DNA of 64,000 nt, from contig NZ_OU957226.1 of NCBI RefSeq assembly GCF_918731615.1, forward strand, positions 1,922,001 to 1,986,000, given 5' to 3'. The notes below the pieces were generated by a model, which saw only the letters and a list, made by a program, of their open reading frames with translations, had not been told where the DNA came from and did no database searches. The DNA is from Flavobacterium sp. CECT 9288. GTDB taxonomy: Bacteria > Bacteroidota > Bacteroidia > Flavobacteriales > Flavobacteriaceae. The position numbers and the translations under genes were made by a program. This document shows positions 16,252 to 25,916 of this stretch, piece after piece. Every line of letters starts with the position of its first letter. The first letter of the stretch is position 1.

Positions 16252-17781
16252 ATGGCATTACAAACATTAAATACTATAAAAGAATGGTTTAAAACCGGTC
16301 TAAAACCCAGTCAAACTCAATTTTGGGACACTTGGGATTCGTTCAGGCACAAAAACGACAAAGTGCCTGTGACAGAGGTCGAAGGATTGGATGAGATCAT
16401 CGATTCGAAAGCGGATAAGATGATTTTGGATAATCATTTAACAGACGATGCTGCTCACGCTGATTTGTTTAATGATAAAGAAGATAAAACCCAAAAAGGC
16501 GCACCCGATGGTTACGCTCCATTGGATGAATTTACCAAATTGGCAGCGCAATATTTGAACATTGTAAACGACTTGGTTACGGGTGGTGCTGAATCGCTTT
16601 TGAGCGCGGAACAAGGAAAGGTTTTGCAAATGCAAGTTAACGCCATCAACAACTTGCTTACTTCTGATAACGTGAATTTAGACACGCTACAGGAGTTGGT
16701 AGACGCTGTCGAAACGGTTCAAGCATCACTAAGTACAATCTTAGTAAACGACCTTACTACTGGTGGAATGACCAAGGCTTTAACGGCTGAGATGGGGAAA
16801 AAACTGGATGCAGTAAAAGTTGATAAAAGCGAGAGTGACTATCTAAGTATTGTTCCAGATGAGAATGGATTTGTTACCGGTATAGCAAGTACAAAATCAA
16901 CTTTTGTCATAAGTGCTGCTCCAAATGGTGCTTTCTTAACTAGTATATCATTTGCTAATGGATTTCAACCTTATAATGGAAAAATATTTACCTTAATAAA
17001 TAAGCTAAATGAACCTTTGGCTTTGGAAGGACCCGCTATGCCTTCATCAGGTTATGTTCGTGTTCAAGGTATTGAAAGCGGAACTCATGAAGTTAAAAAA
17101 GGAGTAACAATAAGTTTTGTATATGACTCAAGCAATATTTCCGATCCTGTTTTAAGACAAATAGGAGTACCTGTATTAGAAAGCTTTGCTGCAAAAGCAA
17201 ATAAAGAAACAGTTGTAGATACTCATGCGTCAATTGCTGTTACTCTTAATGCTAATTATTTCTCTAGAAATAAATGCGTTCTTTTTACTAATGCTAATCC
17301 TATAGTTCTAACAGTCCCTACGAATGCTTTGGAGCCATTGCCCATAGGTAGTGAGTTAGACTTTGTACAACAAGGTGATGGTACAGTTACAGTTGGGGGT
17401 GCAGGAATAACTTTTGTTACAAACTTATCTTTGTCTTCTGTCAAAGGTGAAACAAGAAGGTTGAGGAAAATAGCCATAGATACTTGGACGGTAGAAGGCA
17501 ATGCTCTAAATGATTCTCAAATTGAAATAGGAGCGAATGCAATAGTAAATTATTCTTGGAATGGCAAAACCATTCTATTTACAGCTAATTGTACCATTAC
17601 GGTTCCTGCAACTCTTTTATCACAATATGGATTTGTATTTAGAACATTAGCAGGAGTTACAGTGACTTGGGCTATTACAGCACCATTTACTTGGGAAACA
17701 ACGCCGTCTACAACACCTGAGAAAACAACAGGTAGTCTTATGAGAAGAGGTAACACAAATACAATTTTATTAGACTTTTAG
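16252..17781 (+). CDS. Alternative tail fibre 3 (509 aa)
   Basis: The start is placed at ATG 16252 (MALQTLNTIKEWFKTG) because it restores the shared fibre N-terminus; the longer frame reads back through the dead endolysin end. After the anchor module come an Asp/Ala/Leu-rich segment (DNHLTDDAAHADLF, shared in part with fibre 4), heptad-like stretches with ALTAEMGKKLD and LLSAEQGKVLQ repeats, and a beta-rich C-terminus ending in RRGNTNTILLDF. The last codon region is 3 bp from the giant fibre gene, so the two probably form one receptor-binding unit. Trimeric fibre role is inferred from these phage-type motifs. Confidence 0.7.
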   Translation: MALQTLNTIKEWFKTGLKPSQTQFWDTWDSFRHKNDKVPVTEVEGLDEIIDSKADKMILDNHLTDDAAHADLFNDKEDKTQKGAPDGYAPLDEFTKLAAQYLNIVNDLVTGGAESLLSAEQGKVLQMQVNAINNLLTSDNVNLDTLQELVDAVETVQASLSTILVNDLTTGGMTKALTAEMGKKLDAVKVDKSESDYLSIVPDENGFVTGIASTKSTFVISAAPNGAFLTSISFANGFQPYNGKIFTLINKLNEPLALEGPAMPSSGYVRVQGIESGTHEVKKGVTISFVYDSSNISDPVLRQIGVPVLESFAAKANKETVVDTHASIAVTLNANYFSRNKCVLFTNANPIVLTVPTNALEPLPIGSELDFVQQGDGTVTVGGAGITFVTNLSLSSVKGETRRLRKIAIDTWTVEGNALNDSQIEIGANAIVNYSWNGKTILFTANCTITVPATLLSQYGFVFRTLAGVTVTWAITAPFTWETTPSTTPEKTTGSLMRRGNTNTILLDF

Positions 17782-17784
17782 ACT

Positions 17785-20700
17785 ATGCAAACTTTTAAGA
17801 AATTTTATTTTGGAAGGCAGAAATTAAAACCAAACACCTTTATAGGTGGTATTGGTAGTATAATAAATACACCAGCTTTGTTGGCTGCTAGATTGGGTAT
17901 TAATGTAAATAGGATTAAGTCGTTTAAGATTAAAGGGGTAGATATAGAATGTGCGGTTGTTGGTGGTAGTTATACAATGCCAATGGATGCTTGGTCAGGA
18001 AATACAACAGGTATCACATATTTTGATGATATTGAAGGAAAGTGTACATCTCTTCAGCCCCACCCGTTTAGGTCAAACAATAATACAATATTAAGAGCAT
18101 TCTTCCCAAAATGCACTCAAGTTCTTAGGCAAACTTTCCAAGGTGCTGGTGTGATAAAAGTTATTTATATGCCTTTGTTAACGACTATACCTGAGCAAAA
18201 TAATATATTTGCAACAGGATCAAGACCTACTATATATTTAAACCCCTTTTTAGCAACTTCTAATACTGGAGGTGAAGATGCGCAGGTTGCATATGCAAGA
18301 AGTGTAGGTTCTATCATTCGATATGTCACCAACTTCACTCCACCAAACAATATCTCCAACCTATCGTTAGGAGTAATATATAATACAGCAGTACAACTCA
18401 ATTTTACTCCACCAAGTAGTGTAAACGGAATTGATTTTTATGAGGTGTATGTTGATGGGAAATATAATAACGATACAAGAGATTTTTTAGCTACAGGTTT
18501 ATTACCAAGCACTTCTTATAGAATAAAAATAAGAGCAGTAGATATGTTCTACAACAAAGGTGATTTTTCTAATGAAATAACAGTTACAACTTTAGCGTCA
18601 AATGATTTCATATCAACTTGGAAAACAGACAACATTTCTACTGGCTCTTCATCTACTACACAGATTAAATTACCACTTGTTAGTAGTGGGAGTTACAATT
18701 TTACTGTAGATTGGGGAGATGGAACACAAAACATTATAACAGCTTGGAATCAAGTAGATACTGTTCATACTTATTCAGCAATTGGAACTTACACTGTTAG
18801 AATAAATGGAGTGTGTAATGGATGGTATTTTGGGAATTCTGGCGATAGATTAAAATTACTTTCAATAGTAGATTGGGGTAGATTACAACTATCTAATGGT
18901 AATGTTTTTCATGGTTGTTCCAATTTAAGTCTTCAAAATGTTCAGGGGTTTTTAGATTTACATTATGTTACTTCTATGTCCAGTTTTTTTGGTGGTTGTT
19001 CTTCAATTACAACAATTAATAATGTAAATAGCTGGCCAGTAGGAAATGTTCAGGGGATGAATAATGTGTTTTCTGGAGCTACATCTTTTAACCAAAATAT
19101 TGGAGGATGGAATACTTCTGCAGTAATAGATATGTCTTCTATATTCTCCAGTGCTTGGAACTTTAACAATGGAGGTAGTCCAAGTATTGGAAACTGGAAT
19201 ACTTCAAATGTTATTACTATGGCTAATATGTTTCAAAATTGCGCTTTTAATCAAAATATAAGCAACTGGAACACATCAAAAGTTACAAGTATGGCAGGAA
19301 TGTTTTATAAGTCATCTACAGCTGGAGGGTTTAACAATGGGCTAGCTTCGGGTGTTGCTGGTGATATGTTTTGGGATATGTCAAAAGTAACAAACGTATC
19401 ACAAATGTTTCAAAATGCTAGTGATTTTAACCAAAACTTAGGAGTTCTAAACTTGTCGTTATGTACTAATTTTACTAGTATGTTTAATGGAGCAACAAAA
19501 TTTAATAATGGAGGCTCTATAGAAATCAACAATTGGACTTTGAATACAACGAGTCCAGTAACAATGAATTCGATGTTTTTAAACGCAACAGTATTTAACC
19601 AACCAATAGGTAATTGGAATATAATAAATGTTACAAGTACGGCTTCTATGTTTCAAGGGGCTACAAACTTTAATAATGGATTAGCTTCAGGAGTAGCAGG
19701 GAATATGTTTTGGAACTTTAGAAATGTTACGAGCACTAGTGCAATGTTTTTCAATAGTACCTCTTTTGAACAAAATTTAGGAGCAGTTAATATGTCTAAA
19801 AACACAGTTCTTACGGATATGTTTAATGGAGCAACAAAATTTAATAATGGAGGCTCTATAGACATCAACAATTGGACTTTGAATACAACGAGTCCAGTAA
19901 CAATGAATTCGATGTTTTTAAACGCAACGGTATTTAACCAATCAATAGGAAATTGGAATACAATAAAGGTTACAACTACAGCATCTATGTTTTCTGGAGC
20001 AAGTGCTTTTAATAACGGACTTACTTCTGGAGTAGCTGGAAATATGTTGTGGAATTTACAAGAAGCGACAACCGTTAATAATATGTTTTTAAATGCTACT
20101 TCATTAAATCAAAATCTTGGTGCTCTAAATCTACCATTATGTACAAACTTTACTAGTATGTTTCAAAACGCTAGTAAATTCAATAATGGAGGTTCTACTG
20201 ATATAAACAATTGGACATTAAATACGACTGGTTCTATTTTAATGAATAACATGTTTTTTGGAGCAATTTTATTTAATCAAAATATGGGGTCTTGGAATAC
20301 TTCTAAAGTAACTAGTATGACAGCAATGTTTGCAAGCGCTTTAGCTTTTGATAATGGTGGAAGTGATAGTATAAACAACTGGAATACGGCTAACGTTACA
20401 TCTATGACCAGTATGTTTTCAAATTGTGCCTTTAATAAGCCAGTTGGAAATTGGAATGTCTCTAAAGTTACGACTACGCAAGATATGTTTAGAAGAACAT
20501 TAACAGTTGGTTCGTTTAACCAGAATATTAGCTCTTGGAATATGTCAGCAGTTACAAACTCTTCTGGAATGTTTGCAAATTTATTAGTCTTTAATAATGG
20601 ATTAGCTTCAGGTGTTGCTGGAGATATGTTGTGGAATTTGTCAAATGTTACAAATTGTAATACTATGTTTTTTAATGCAACTTCTTTTAATCAAAATTTA

Positions 20701-22911
20701 GGGATACTAAATATGTCTAAAAATGTATCATTCTCAGATATGTTTAATGGAGCGAACAAGTTTAACAATGGAGGTTCTGCTGATATTAATAACTGGGTTT
20801 TAAATACAACTGGCACTTTATCACTTGCAGGAGCATTTAAGAACTGCACTTTATTTAATCAACCTCTAAATAATTGGAATGTGAGTAAAGTAACTTCAAT
20901 GAATCAGACATTTAATGGAGCAGCAGCTTTTGACCAAAATATTGGTAGTTGGAATGTATCAAGTGTTACAGATTTTACAAACTTTATGCTTAGTAAAACT
21001 CCAGTAACATTCTCTGCAGCAAACTTAGATGCAATTTATAATGGATGGAGTTCAAGACCAGTAAAAACACCAATTACTATTTCATTTGGTACAGCAAAAC
21101 ATTCAACTGCAAGTTCAGCGGGTAAAGATATTTTGATAATGACACCAAATAATTGGACGATAGGAGACGGAGGATCTATTGATGGCATTGCTAATACATA
21201 TATCGGAGGAATAGGTAGTACGATTAATACTCCAGCTTTACTGGCTACAAAACTAGGCATTAGTACAAACAGAATAGAAAACTTTAGTGTTACAGGTTCG
21301 GATGTAGAATGTATAGTCATCGGAGGAAGTTATACTGGAGCTTCTCTGGGGTTTAATAATGATTCAACTATAATGTATTTTGATGACAGAGAAGGATTGA
21401 TCACTGCTTTTGGTTATAGGTTCATTCGTTCTGCCCCAAATATGTTATGGGTAAATTTTCCAAATGTAACTTCTTTAAGTGACGAGTGTTTTCTAGGTTC
21501 TCATAAGTTAAGAGAATTGATATTACCTAAACTTACCGCATGGACTGGAGGGTATTGTGGTTGTAGGATTATGAACTCATTAAAAGTATTTAAAGCCCCA
21601 TTACTAACCACTTTTAATTTTACTTCATCACAAGAAATATTTCAATCTTTGCCAAGTTTAAAAACAATTATTATTCCTAAACAAAAGAGTTTAGGGGCTT
21701 CTTCATTAAGGGAGTCTCAAGTATTTTCTGGAAGCACTTTGATTAGTGGGTCTAGATTGGTAATTGACCCTTTTGTGCAAACATCTAACTCAGGAGGATT
21801 GGAAGGTGATGTATCTTTTTTTCTGAGCAACGGGGGAATAGTAAGTTTTACGTATAACGAAAATCTACCAGATCCAATTACAGACTTATCAACAGTCAAA
21901 ATTTACAATACATCGGTACAACTAAATTTTACTACTCCAACAGCAGTAAATGGTATTGATTTTTATGAAGTTTATGTTAATGGTGAATTAAGCAAAGAAA
22001 TCAAAAACAGTGGTGAATTTATCACGGGATTAACTCCTGCTACGAATTACAATATTACCGTATTAGCGGTGGATGTTTTTTATAATAAATCTGCTTTTAG
22101 TAATGCTGTAAATTTTACAACTACGAATAAAACAGCTACCGATACTGATGCTATTGCTTATATAAATGCTTCATCCAATTCTTTTTATCAAGACATTATT
22201 GATGATATGTTTATAGGATTGAAAAATCAAAATTTATATACAAAAATCCAAGCCTTTTACCCATTTCTGGGCACAACCCAAGCGCAGCACAAATGGAACG
22301 CTAAAAACCCACTAGACACCAATGCGGCCTTTAGATTACAATTCTTTGGTGGAGCAACACATAGTAATTTAGGCTATCAATGTAATGGTACGAATGCTTA
22401 TGCTAATAGTTTTTTTGCGGTCAACCTTAATGCTAATATTAATTCTTTTGGTGCTACGATTGTTTGCGGTACAAACAACGCGAATTCCGGTTCAGATGTA
22501 ACAGAGATGGGATCTACAAATCCAGCTTCTGCAACAAATATGTTTAGGCTTGCCGTCAGACAAAGCAACACTAGCAAGCTATCTTATTTTTCTTCCTACA
22601 ATCAGGCAAATGGAGCATTTTTTACAAATAATGTTGATTGTAGAGGTGTTTTTACTGGTCTTCGTAATTCCATAAGTGAAAATAAATTATTCATAAATAA
22701 AACATTAAAAGCAAGTGGAACAGGCGGTGGCACTGCATCAACAGGTGGGATATATATTGGGGCATCAAATCAAAGTAGTAGTCCTTTTGGTTACTCCAAT
22801 CAACGCATCCAATTCACCGCCATACACGAAGGGCTTCCGGATGCAGAAGTAGTAGCCTTGCATACAATAATAGATAATTTCGAAGCAGCCATTGGACGTA
22901 AAACTTGGTAA
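17785..22911 (+). CDS. Giant DUF285/BspA-like repeat fibre (1708 aa)
   Basis: Two related front modules (TFIGGIGSIINTPALLAARLG near the start and YIGGIGSTINTPALLATKLG near residue 1140) each lead into an FN3-like domain (DFYEVYVDGKYN; DFYEVYVNGELS). Between them lie a PKD-like section (DWGDGTQN) and about 700 residues of BspA/DUF285 repeats with the cycle MFxxAxxFNQ-IGxWNTSxVTxM and inserts FNNGGS. The C-terminal 230 residues resemble the LamG-like ends of Bacteroidota fibres (FYPFLGTTQAQHKWN, RIQFTAIHEGLPDAE). BspA-type repeats bind proteins or host surfaces in Mycoplasma and Bacteroidota. Here the likely job is receptor binding by the particle. No signal peptide, consistent with cytoplasmic assembly. 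Confidence 0.72.
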   Translation: MQTFKKFYFGRQKLKPNTFIGGIGSIINTPALLAARLGINVNRIKSFKIKGVDIECAVVGGSYTMPMDAWSGNTTGITYFDDIEGKCTSLQPHPFRSNNNTILRAFFPKCTQVLRQTFQGAGVIKVIYMPLLTTIPEQNNIFATGSRPTIYLNPFLATSNTGGEDAQVAYARSVGSIIRYVTNFTPPNNISNLSLGVIYNTAVQLNFTPPSSVNGIDFYEVYVDGKYNNDTRDFLATGLLPSTSYRIKIRAVDMFYNKGDFSNEITVTTLASNDFISTWKTDNISTGSSSTTQIKLPLVSSGSYNFTVDWGDGTQNIITAWNQVDTVHTYSAIGTYTVRINGVCNGWYFGNSGDRLKLLSIVDWGRLQLSNGNVFHGCSNLSLQNVQGFLDLHYVTSMSSFFGGCSSITTINNVNSWPVGNVQGMNNVFSGATSFNQNIGGWNTSAVIDMSSIFSSAWNFNNGGSPSIGNWNTSNVITMANMFQNCAFNQNISNWNTSKVTSMAGMFYKSSTAGGFNNGLASGVAGDMFWDMSKVTNVSQMFQNASDFNQNLGVLNLSLCTNFTSMFNGATKFNNGGSIEINNWTLNTTSPVTMNSMFLNATVFNQPIGNWNIINVTSTASMFQGATNFNNGLASGVAGNMFWNFRNVTSTSAMFFNSTSFEQNLGAVNMSKNTVLTDMFNGATKFNNGGSIDINNWTLNTTSPVTMNSMFLNATVFNQSIGNWNTIKVTTTASMFSGASAFNNGLTSGVAGNMLWNLQEATTVNNMFLNATSLNQNLGALNLPLCTNFTSMFQNASKFNNGGSTDINNWTLNTTGSILMNNMFFGAILFNQNMGSWNTSKVTSMTAMFASALAFDNGGSDSINNWNTANVTSMTSMFSNCAFNKPVGNWNVSKVTTTQDMFRRTLTVGSFNQNISSWNMSAVTNSSGMFANLLVFNNGLASGVAGDMLWNLSNVTNCNTMFFNATSFNQNLGILNMSKNVSFSDMFNGANKFNNGGSADINNWVLNTTGTLSLAGAFKNCTLFNQPLNNWNVSKVTSMNQTFNGAAAFDQNIGSWNVSSVTDFTNFMLSKTPVTFSAANLDAIYNGWSSRPVKTPITISFGTAKHSTASSAGKDILIMTPNNWTIGDGGSIDGIANTYIGGIGSTINTPALLATKLGISTNRIENFSVTGSDVECIVIGGSYTGASLGFNNDSTIMYFDDREGLITAFGYRFIRSAPNMLWVNFPNVTSLSDECFLGSHKLRELILPKLTAWTGGYCGCRIMNSLKVFKAPLLTTFNFTSSQEIFQSLPSLKTIIIPKQKSLGASSLRESQVFSGSTLISGSRLVIDPFVQTSNSGGLEGDVSFFLSNGGIVSFTYNENLPDPITDLSTVKIYNTSVQLNFTTPTAVNGIDFYEVYVNGELSKEIKNSGEFITGLTPATNYNITVLAVDVFYNKSAFSNAVNFTTTNKTATDTDAIAYINASSNSFYQDIIDDMFIGLKNQNLYTKIQAFYPFLGTTQAQHKWNAKNPLDTNAAFRLQFFGGATHSNLGYQCNGTNAYANSFFAVNLNANINSFGATIVCGTNNANSGSDVTEMGSTNPASATNMFRLAVRQSNTSKLSYFSSYNQANGAFFTNNVDCRGVFTGLRNSISENKLFINKTLKASGTGGGTASTGGIYIGASNQSSSPFGYSNQRIQFTAIHEGLPDAEVVALHTIIDNFEAAIGRKTW
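19480..19620 (+). repeat. 141-bp internal duplication in giant fibre, copy 1
   Basis: This 141-bp stretch is almost identical at the DNA level to 19819-19959, 339 bp (113 codons) downstream, differing at only a few positions. Other DUF285 units in the gene are much more diverged, so this pair reflects recent duplication or gene conversion. Confidence 0.85.
19819..19959 (+). repeat. 141-bp internal duplication in giant fibre, copy 2
   Basis: Partner of 19480-19620, in frame with it, coding for the same FNGATKFNNGGSI...NNWTLNTT unit. Recombination between the two copies would delete or add exactly 113 residues. Confidence 0.85.
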
Positions 22912-22930
22912 TATAAAAAAACAATACATC

Positions 22931-23298
22931 ATGATACAATTAAAAACACCCTATACACACACATCGAAAGAGCCATTCCAATTACAGGAACCCTACAAAT
23001 AGAAATAGCCTCATGGAACGTAATACAGGACGCTACAATATATGAAATAGAAGATTTCATTGTAGATGAAAATGGAGCAAAGAGATTAATAAACTCAAGA
23101 CAAAAAAGAGTAAAAAACTCAGAGATAAATCAACTTGCTCAGATTGTTGAGCTTGATGGAGATTTTGATGGAATGTCAAAAACAGAATCTGATTGGGAAA
23201 AAGCTAAAAAAGGGTTATTACTATTCGTGCAAAATGATCTAGTTGATTCTGAACGCACCATTTATGGTCAACTACCTAATGATTGGGAGTTATGCTAG
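22931..23298 (+). pseudogene. Fibre-associated protein with early frameshift
   Basis: From 22933 a frame stays open for about 120 codons without a start codon (IERAIPITGTLQIEIASWNV, then ELDGDFDGMSKTESDWEKA, NDLVDSERTIYGQLPNDW, LC and stop). The ATG at 22931 lies in another frame and would join it if the A run at 22942-22946 had one more base. So this is a real gene interrupted by a single-base indel near its start, or a homopolymer sequencing error. It overlaps the next gene's ATG by 7 bp. Function unknown; position behind the giant fibre suggests an accessory or chaperone. Confidence 0.6.
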
Positions 23299-23612
23299 AA
23301 TTCCTTTTATTCATAATCGCTTACCTCTTGTATCTACCACTTACGCTAATCAATTTCCTTTTGGTACGCAACAAAGGCTATTTCAGAGATTCTGCTGTTA
23401 CGTTAGACAAATTAGCCAACAGAGAATTTAGAACACTTTGGAACAAAACACTAATCAAATGGGATGGTTATGATTTTGGAAACAGTAATGAAACTATTTC
23501 AAATGTTGTGGGTAAAAATATTCAAAACGAAACCCTAACCACAACAGGAAAAGCCCTCGTTTTTATACTAACCAAAAAGCATTGTTTGGATGCGATAGAC
23601 TGGAAGGTATAG
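23292..23612 (+). CDS. Small membrane-anchored protein (106 aa)
   Basis: ATG 23292 is preferred over the upstream TTG because it overlaps the previous frame's stop. A hydrophobic helix at residues 4-26 (LLFIIAYLLYLPLTLI) is followed by a soluble part with LANREFRTLWNKTLIKWDGYDFGN and LTTTGKALVFILTKKHC. I have seen similar small proteins in Bacteroidota phage gene lists but cannot name a function. Confidence 0.6.
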   Translation: MLEFLLFIIAYLLYLPLTLINFLLVRNKGYFRDSAVTLDKLANREFRTLWNKTLIKWDGYDFGNSNETISNVVGKNIQNETLTTTGKALVFILTKKHCLDAIDWKV

Positions 23613-23620
23613 AATTATTT

Positions 23621-23699
23621 TAAACCCAATAATAGCCTAAACATTACATGGACAACTTATGTGAATAAATGGGGCTGAGGTTAGTGTTAAGCGTTTTTC
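23621..23699 (+). repeat. 79-bp imperfect direct repeat, copy 1
   Basis: Aligns without gaps to 25554-25632 (both contain AATAATAGCC, GACAACTTATGT and end in a GTTTTTC run) at about 83% identity. The two copies flank the fibre 4 unit. The 300 bp from here to 24003 show no gene. Confidence 0.7.
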
Positions 23700-24003
23700 T
23701 GAAACTCGATTTTATTGTCAGAAGGTATTCTTGAAATTCTACTTGATCAATAAAACTCCCAATTTTTCGATAAAAAAGAAAGACTCATTGTCCTTTAGAA
23801 TAAAAATCAGCTTAATTATTGGTTGATGGTTTCGTGCAAGCTTGTTTAGGGGTTTAATCAGAATTTATTCTCACTCACGCGACTTATAGGATTTCGCTTT
23901 TTTATTCTTCTAACGACACACAGCAATCATCATCTAATTCACTTTTGTCCAAAACAATAAAATATTGAATTCGTAGAAATTAACAATTTAAAAACAAATA
24001 AAT

Positions 24004-24684
24004 ATGGCATTACAAACATTAAATACTATAAAGGACTGGTTTAAAACCGGTCTAAAACCCAGTCAAACTCAGTTTTGGGACACTTGGGATTCTTTTAGGC
24101 ATAAAGATGAAAAGATTCCAATCACCGCAATTGATGACATTGAAAATATTTTAGCTGAGAAAGCAGACCAGGAGGCTTTGCAAAATCACTTAACCAATCC
24201 AGATGCACATGCTGACTTGTTTGGCCAAATCAAAACAACCGGGCGTTTCTTAATCAACAGAAACAACCTTATGTTTTTTGCGGACGAACCCCTAACTGGC
24301 GACACGGTAACGGGAATGGTTGAGAGTGAATATCTCAATGCTGGCACTTTTTACGGTGGTAATTTTGAACTGCTTAGTAGTTATGTTGATCCTGATAGTA
24401 CCGAAGGTGCCCTTTTTAATATCTCAAATGTTATTGCAGGAACAAGTGTAACATTTAGTGTTGTCGCTGGAACCGATAAAACAATTCAATATTACATAGC
24501 TCATTACTCGCAATTAGGGGAATTCATTAGCGTCACGGTTTTCAGTTTAGATCAACTATCGTTTAACGATTTGCAAGAAATTGAAGAGTACACTTATTTC
24601 TATAACGCACCTGGAGAGGGTCAAATTAGTATAGAAGATCTTAATGAAGAAAGTATATCTAATCTTTATGTTATTCCGAATTAG
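24004..24684 (+). CDS. Alternative tail fibre 4 (226 aa)
   Basis: The N-terminal module (MALQTLNTIKDWFKTG, FWDTWDSFRHKDEKIP) is nearly that of fibre 3, and the DQEALQNHLTNPDAHADLF segment is also shared with it. The rest resembles fibre 1 in part (LINRNNLMFFADEP, ESEYLNAGTFYGGNFELLSSY) and then is unique. No late-promoter box was found close upstream, so it may depend on read-through or be weakly expressed. The flanking 79-bp repeats suggest that it entered or moved as a unit with the next gene. Confidence 0.63.
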   Translation: MALQTLNTIKDWFKTGLKPSQTQFWDTWDSFRHKDEKIPITAIDDIENILAEKADQEALQNHLTNPDAHADLFGQIKTTGRFLINRNNLMFFADEPLTGDTVTGMVESEYLNAGTFYGGNFELLSSYVDPDSTEGALFNISNVIAGTSVTFSVVAGTDKTIQYYIAHYSQLGEFISVTVFSLDQLSFNDLQEIEEYTYFYNAPGEGQISIEDLNEESISNLYVIPN

Positions 24685-24714
24685 AAAATTAATATTAACT
24701 AAATTTTTATAAAT

Positions 24715-25239
24715 ATGTCAAAACAGGTAATTGGAAAGAAATTAAGACTAATGAACGTTCCTGTAGCTACAGAGATAGAGCAAGGAACGGCACAGCAATT
24801 AGTAATCACTCCAGAGGGGAAAGTGAGAAAAAAAACTATTGATCAAGAATCTAGGGATTTTTTGCTTTATAATTTTATGGTGGGTGATCTTATGGTAGAT
24901 GGTCATTTTCACTTTCTAAAAATAATGGCTTCGGAATTTGAATATCTAATTTCAAGCTTTCGAAATAACATTACAAAAACGACTAGTTCTGATTCGGGTC
25001 ATACACACGAGCTGACTATTCGTTTCGACCCTTCTTTAAATTCCTTTGTTGTTTTAGCTCTTTCATCAGCTGGAGATAATGTTGATCACTTATTTAAATT
25101 AATTGCTATCAACGCGCCTAATCAGCCTAGTGGCTATAGCGGAGCTGTTTCAATAAACCATCAAAACGAGATCATTTTTATTAACGGAATTTTGACTAAT
25201 ATTTCATTGCTAGATCCGCCGCCTGTCGTAGGAGATTAA
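24715..25239 (+). CDS. Fibre 4 partner protein, unknown (174 aa)
   Basis: Starts 30 bp after fibre 4 and is probably in the same transcript. The N-terminus (KKLRLMNVPVATEIEQGTA) is followed by acidic and aromatic segments. No domain is recognised. A candidate for a distal fibre subunit or an assembly chaperone by position only. Confidence 0.5.
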   Translation: MSKQVIGKKLRLMNVPVATEIEQGTAQQLVITPEGKVRKKTIDQESRDFLLYNFMVGDLMVDGHFHFLKIMASEFEYLISSFRNNITKTTSSDSGHTHELTIRFDPSLNSFVVLALSSAGDNVDHLFKLIAINAPNQPSGYSGAVSINHQNEIIFINGILTNISLLDPPPVVGD

Positions 25240-25853
25240 TATGCGGTTAACTTCATCGGGAGGACGTGAAATAAAAAAAGTCCTCCAACAATTAAAAACT
25301 TTCTCACGGTAATTTAATTAAGCATAAAGCCACAGCGTTGGAGGACATAAGTCTTCTAATGCTGGCTTTGCTATTTTAATTTATGATGTGAGAGGTGCAA
25401 ATATAATCAATCAAAAATCGAAATGAACAAGTATCATCAAATCTTAAAGAAAATCCTTGATAAAGGTAAAGTTCAAAAAAATAAAAGAACAATATAGAAG
25501 GCACAAAGCAGCTGTTAAACAGCGAATCGGTTAAGCCAGCTTTCAATGTTGGTTAAACCTAATAATAGCCTCAATATTACATTGACAACTTATGTAAATA
25601 AAATAAGTTGAGGTTCGCGTTAAGAGTTTTTCAAAGCCAACACAGATGCTGATTTATCACTTATACTATTGCGTCAAAGGCTATCAGAGCATTTAGTGCT
25701 CTTGTAGGTTTTGGCGCATTTTTATTTAAAAACAGATGTTGTTTAATTAGAAAAATAGTAGTGATCACAACCCTTATGGTTAATAGTTTTTATGATTGCT
25801 TTTTGTTAGTGTATTTTGTTGTTCTACAAGATTTTGTAAAGGTTTTTGTTTTA
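25240..25853 (+). other. Gene-free region with inverted repeat and second 79-bp repeat
   Basis: No convincing gene. GTCCTCCAAC at 25280-25289 and GTTGGAGGAC at 25337-25346 form a perfect 10-bp inverted repeat with a 47-nt spacer. The second copy of the 79-bp repeat is at 25554-25632. The rest looks like unconstrained AT-rich sequence. Confidence 0.6.
25554..25632 (+). repeat. 79-bp imperfect direct repeat, copy 2
   Basis: Gap-free match to 23621-23699 about 1.9 kb upstream. Together they bracket fibre 4 and its partner gene, as expected from duplication or module insertion. Confidence 0.7.
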
Positions 25854-25916
25854 CTGAAACTACTGAAAACAGGCGTCTTGTTTTTCTTTTTTTATGGTTT
25901 TCTGCATTATTTTTAC
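25854..25916 (+). promoter_or_regulatory. Late-type promoter for hub/spike operon, CTGAAACTACTG box
   Basis: CTGAAACTACTG at 25854-25865 and TATTTTTAC at 25908-25916 start 54 bp apart. The nearest TTG is 27 bp before the -7 box, farther than usual. The operon downstream runs from 26055 to 31574. Confidence 0.75.

Noticed and set aside
18900..21000. CRISPR-like periodicity
   Set aside because: The repeats are in-frame DUF285 protein repeats of variable sequence and length, without constant repeats and unique spacers.
12112..25239. Diversity-generating retroelement acting on the fibre genes
   Set aside because: No reverse transcriptase gene and no template/variable repeat pair with adenine-specific changes were found.
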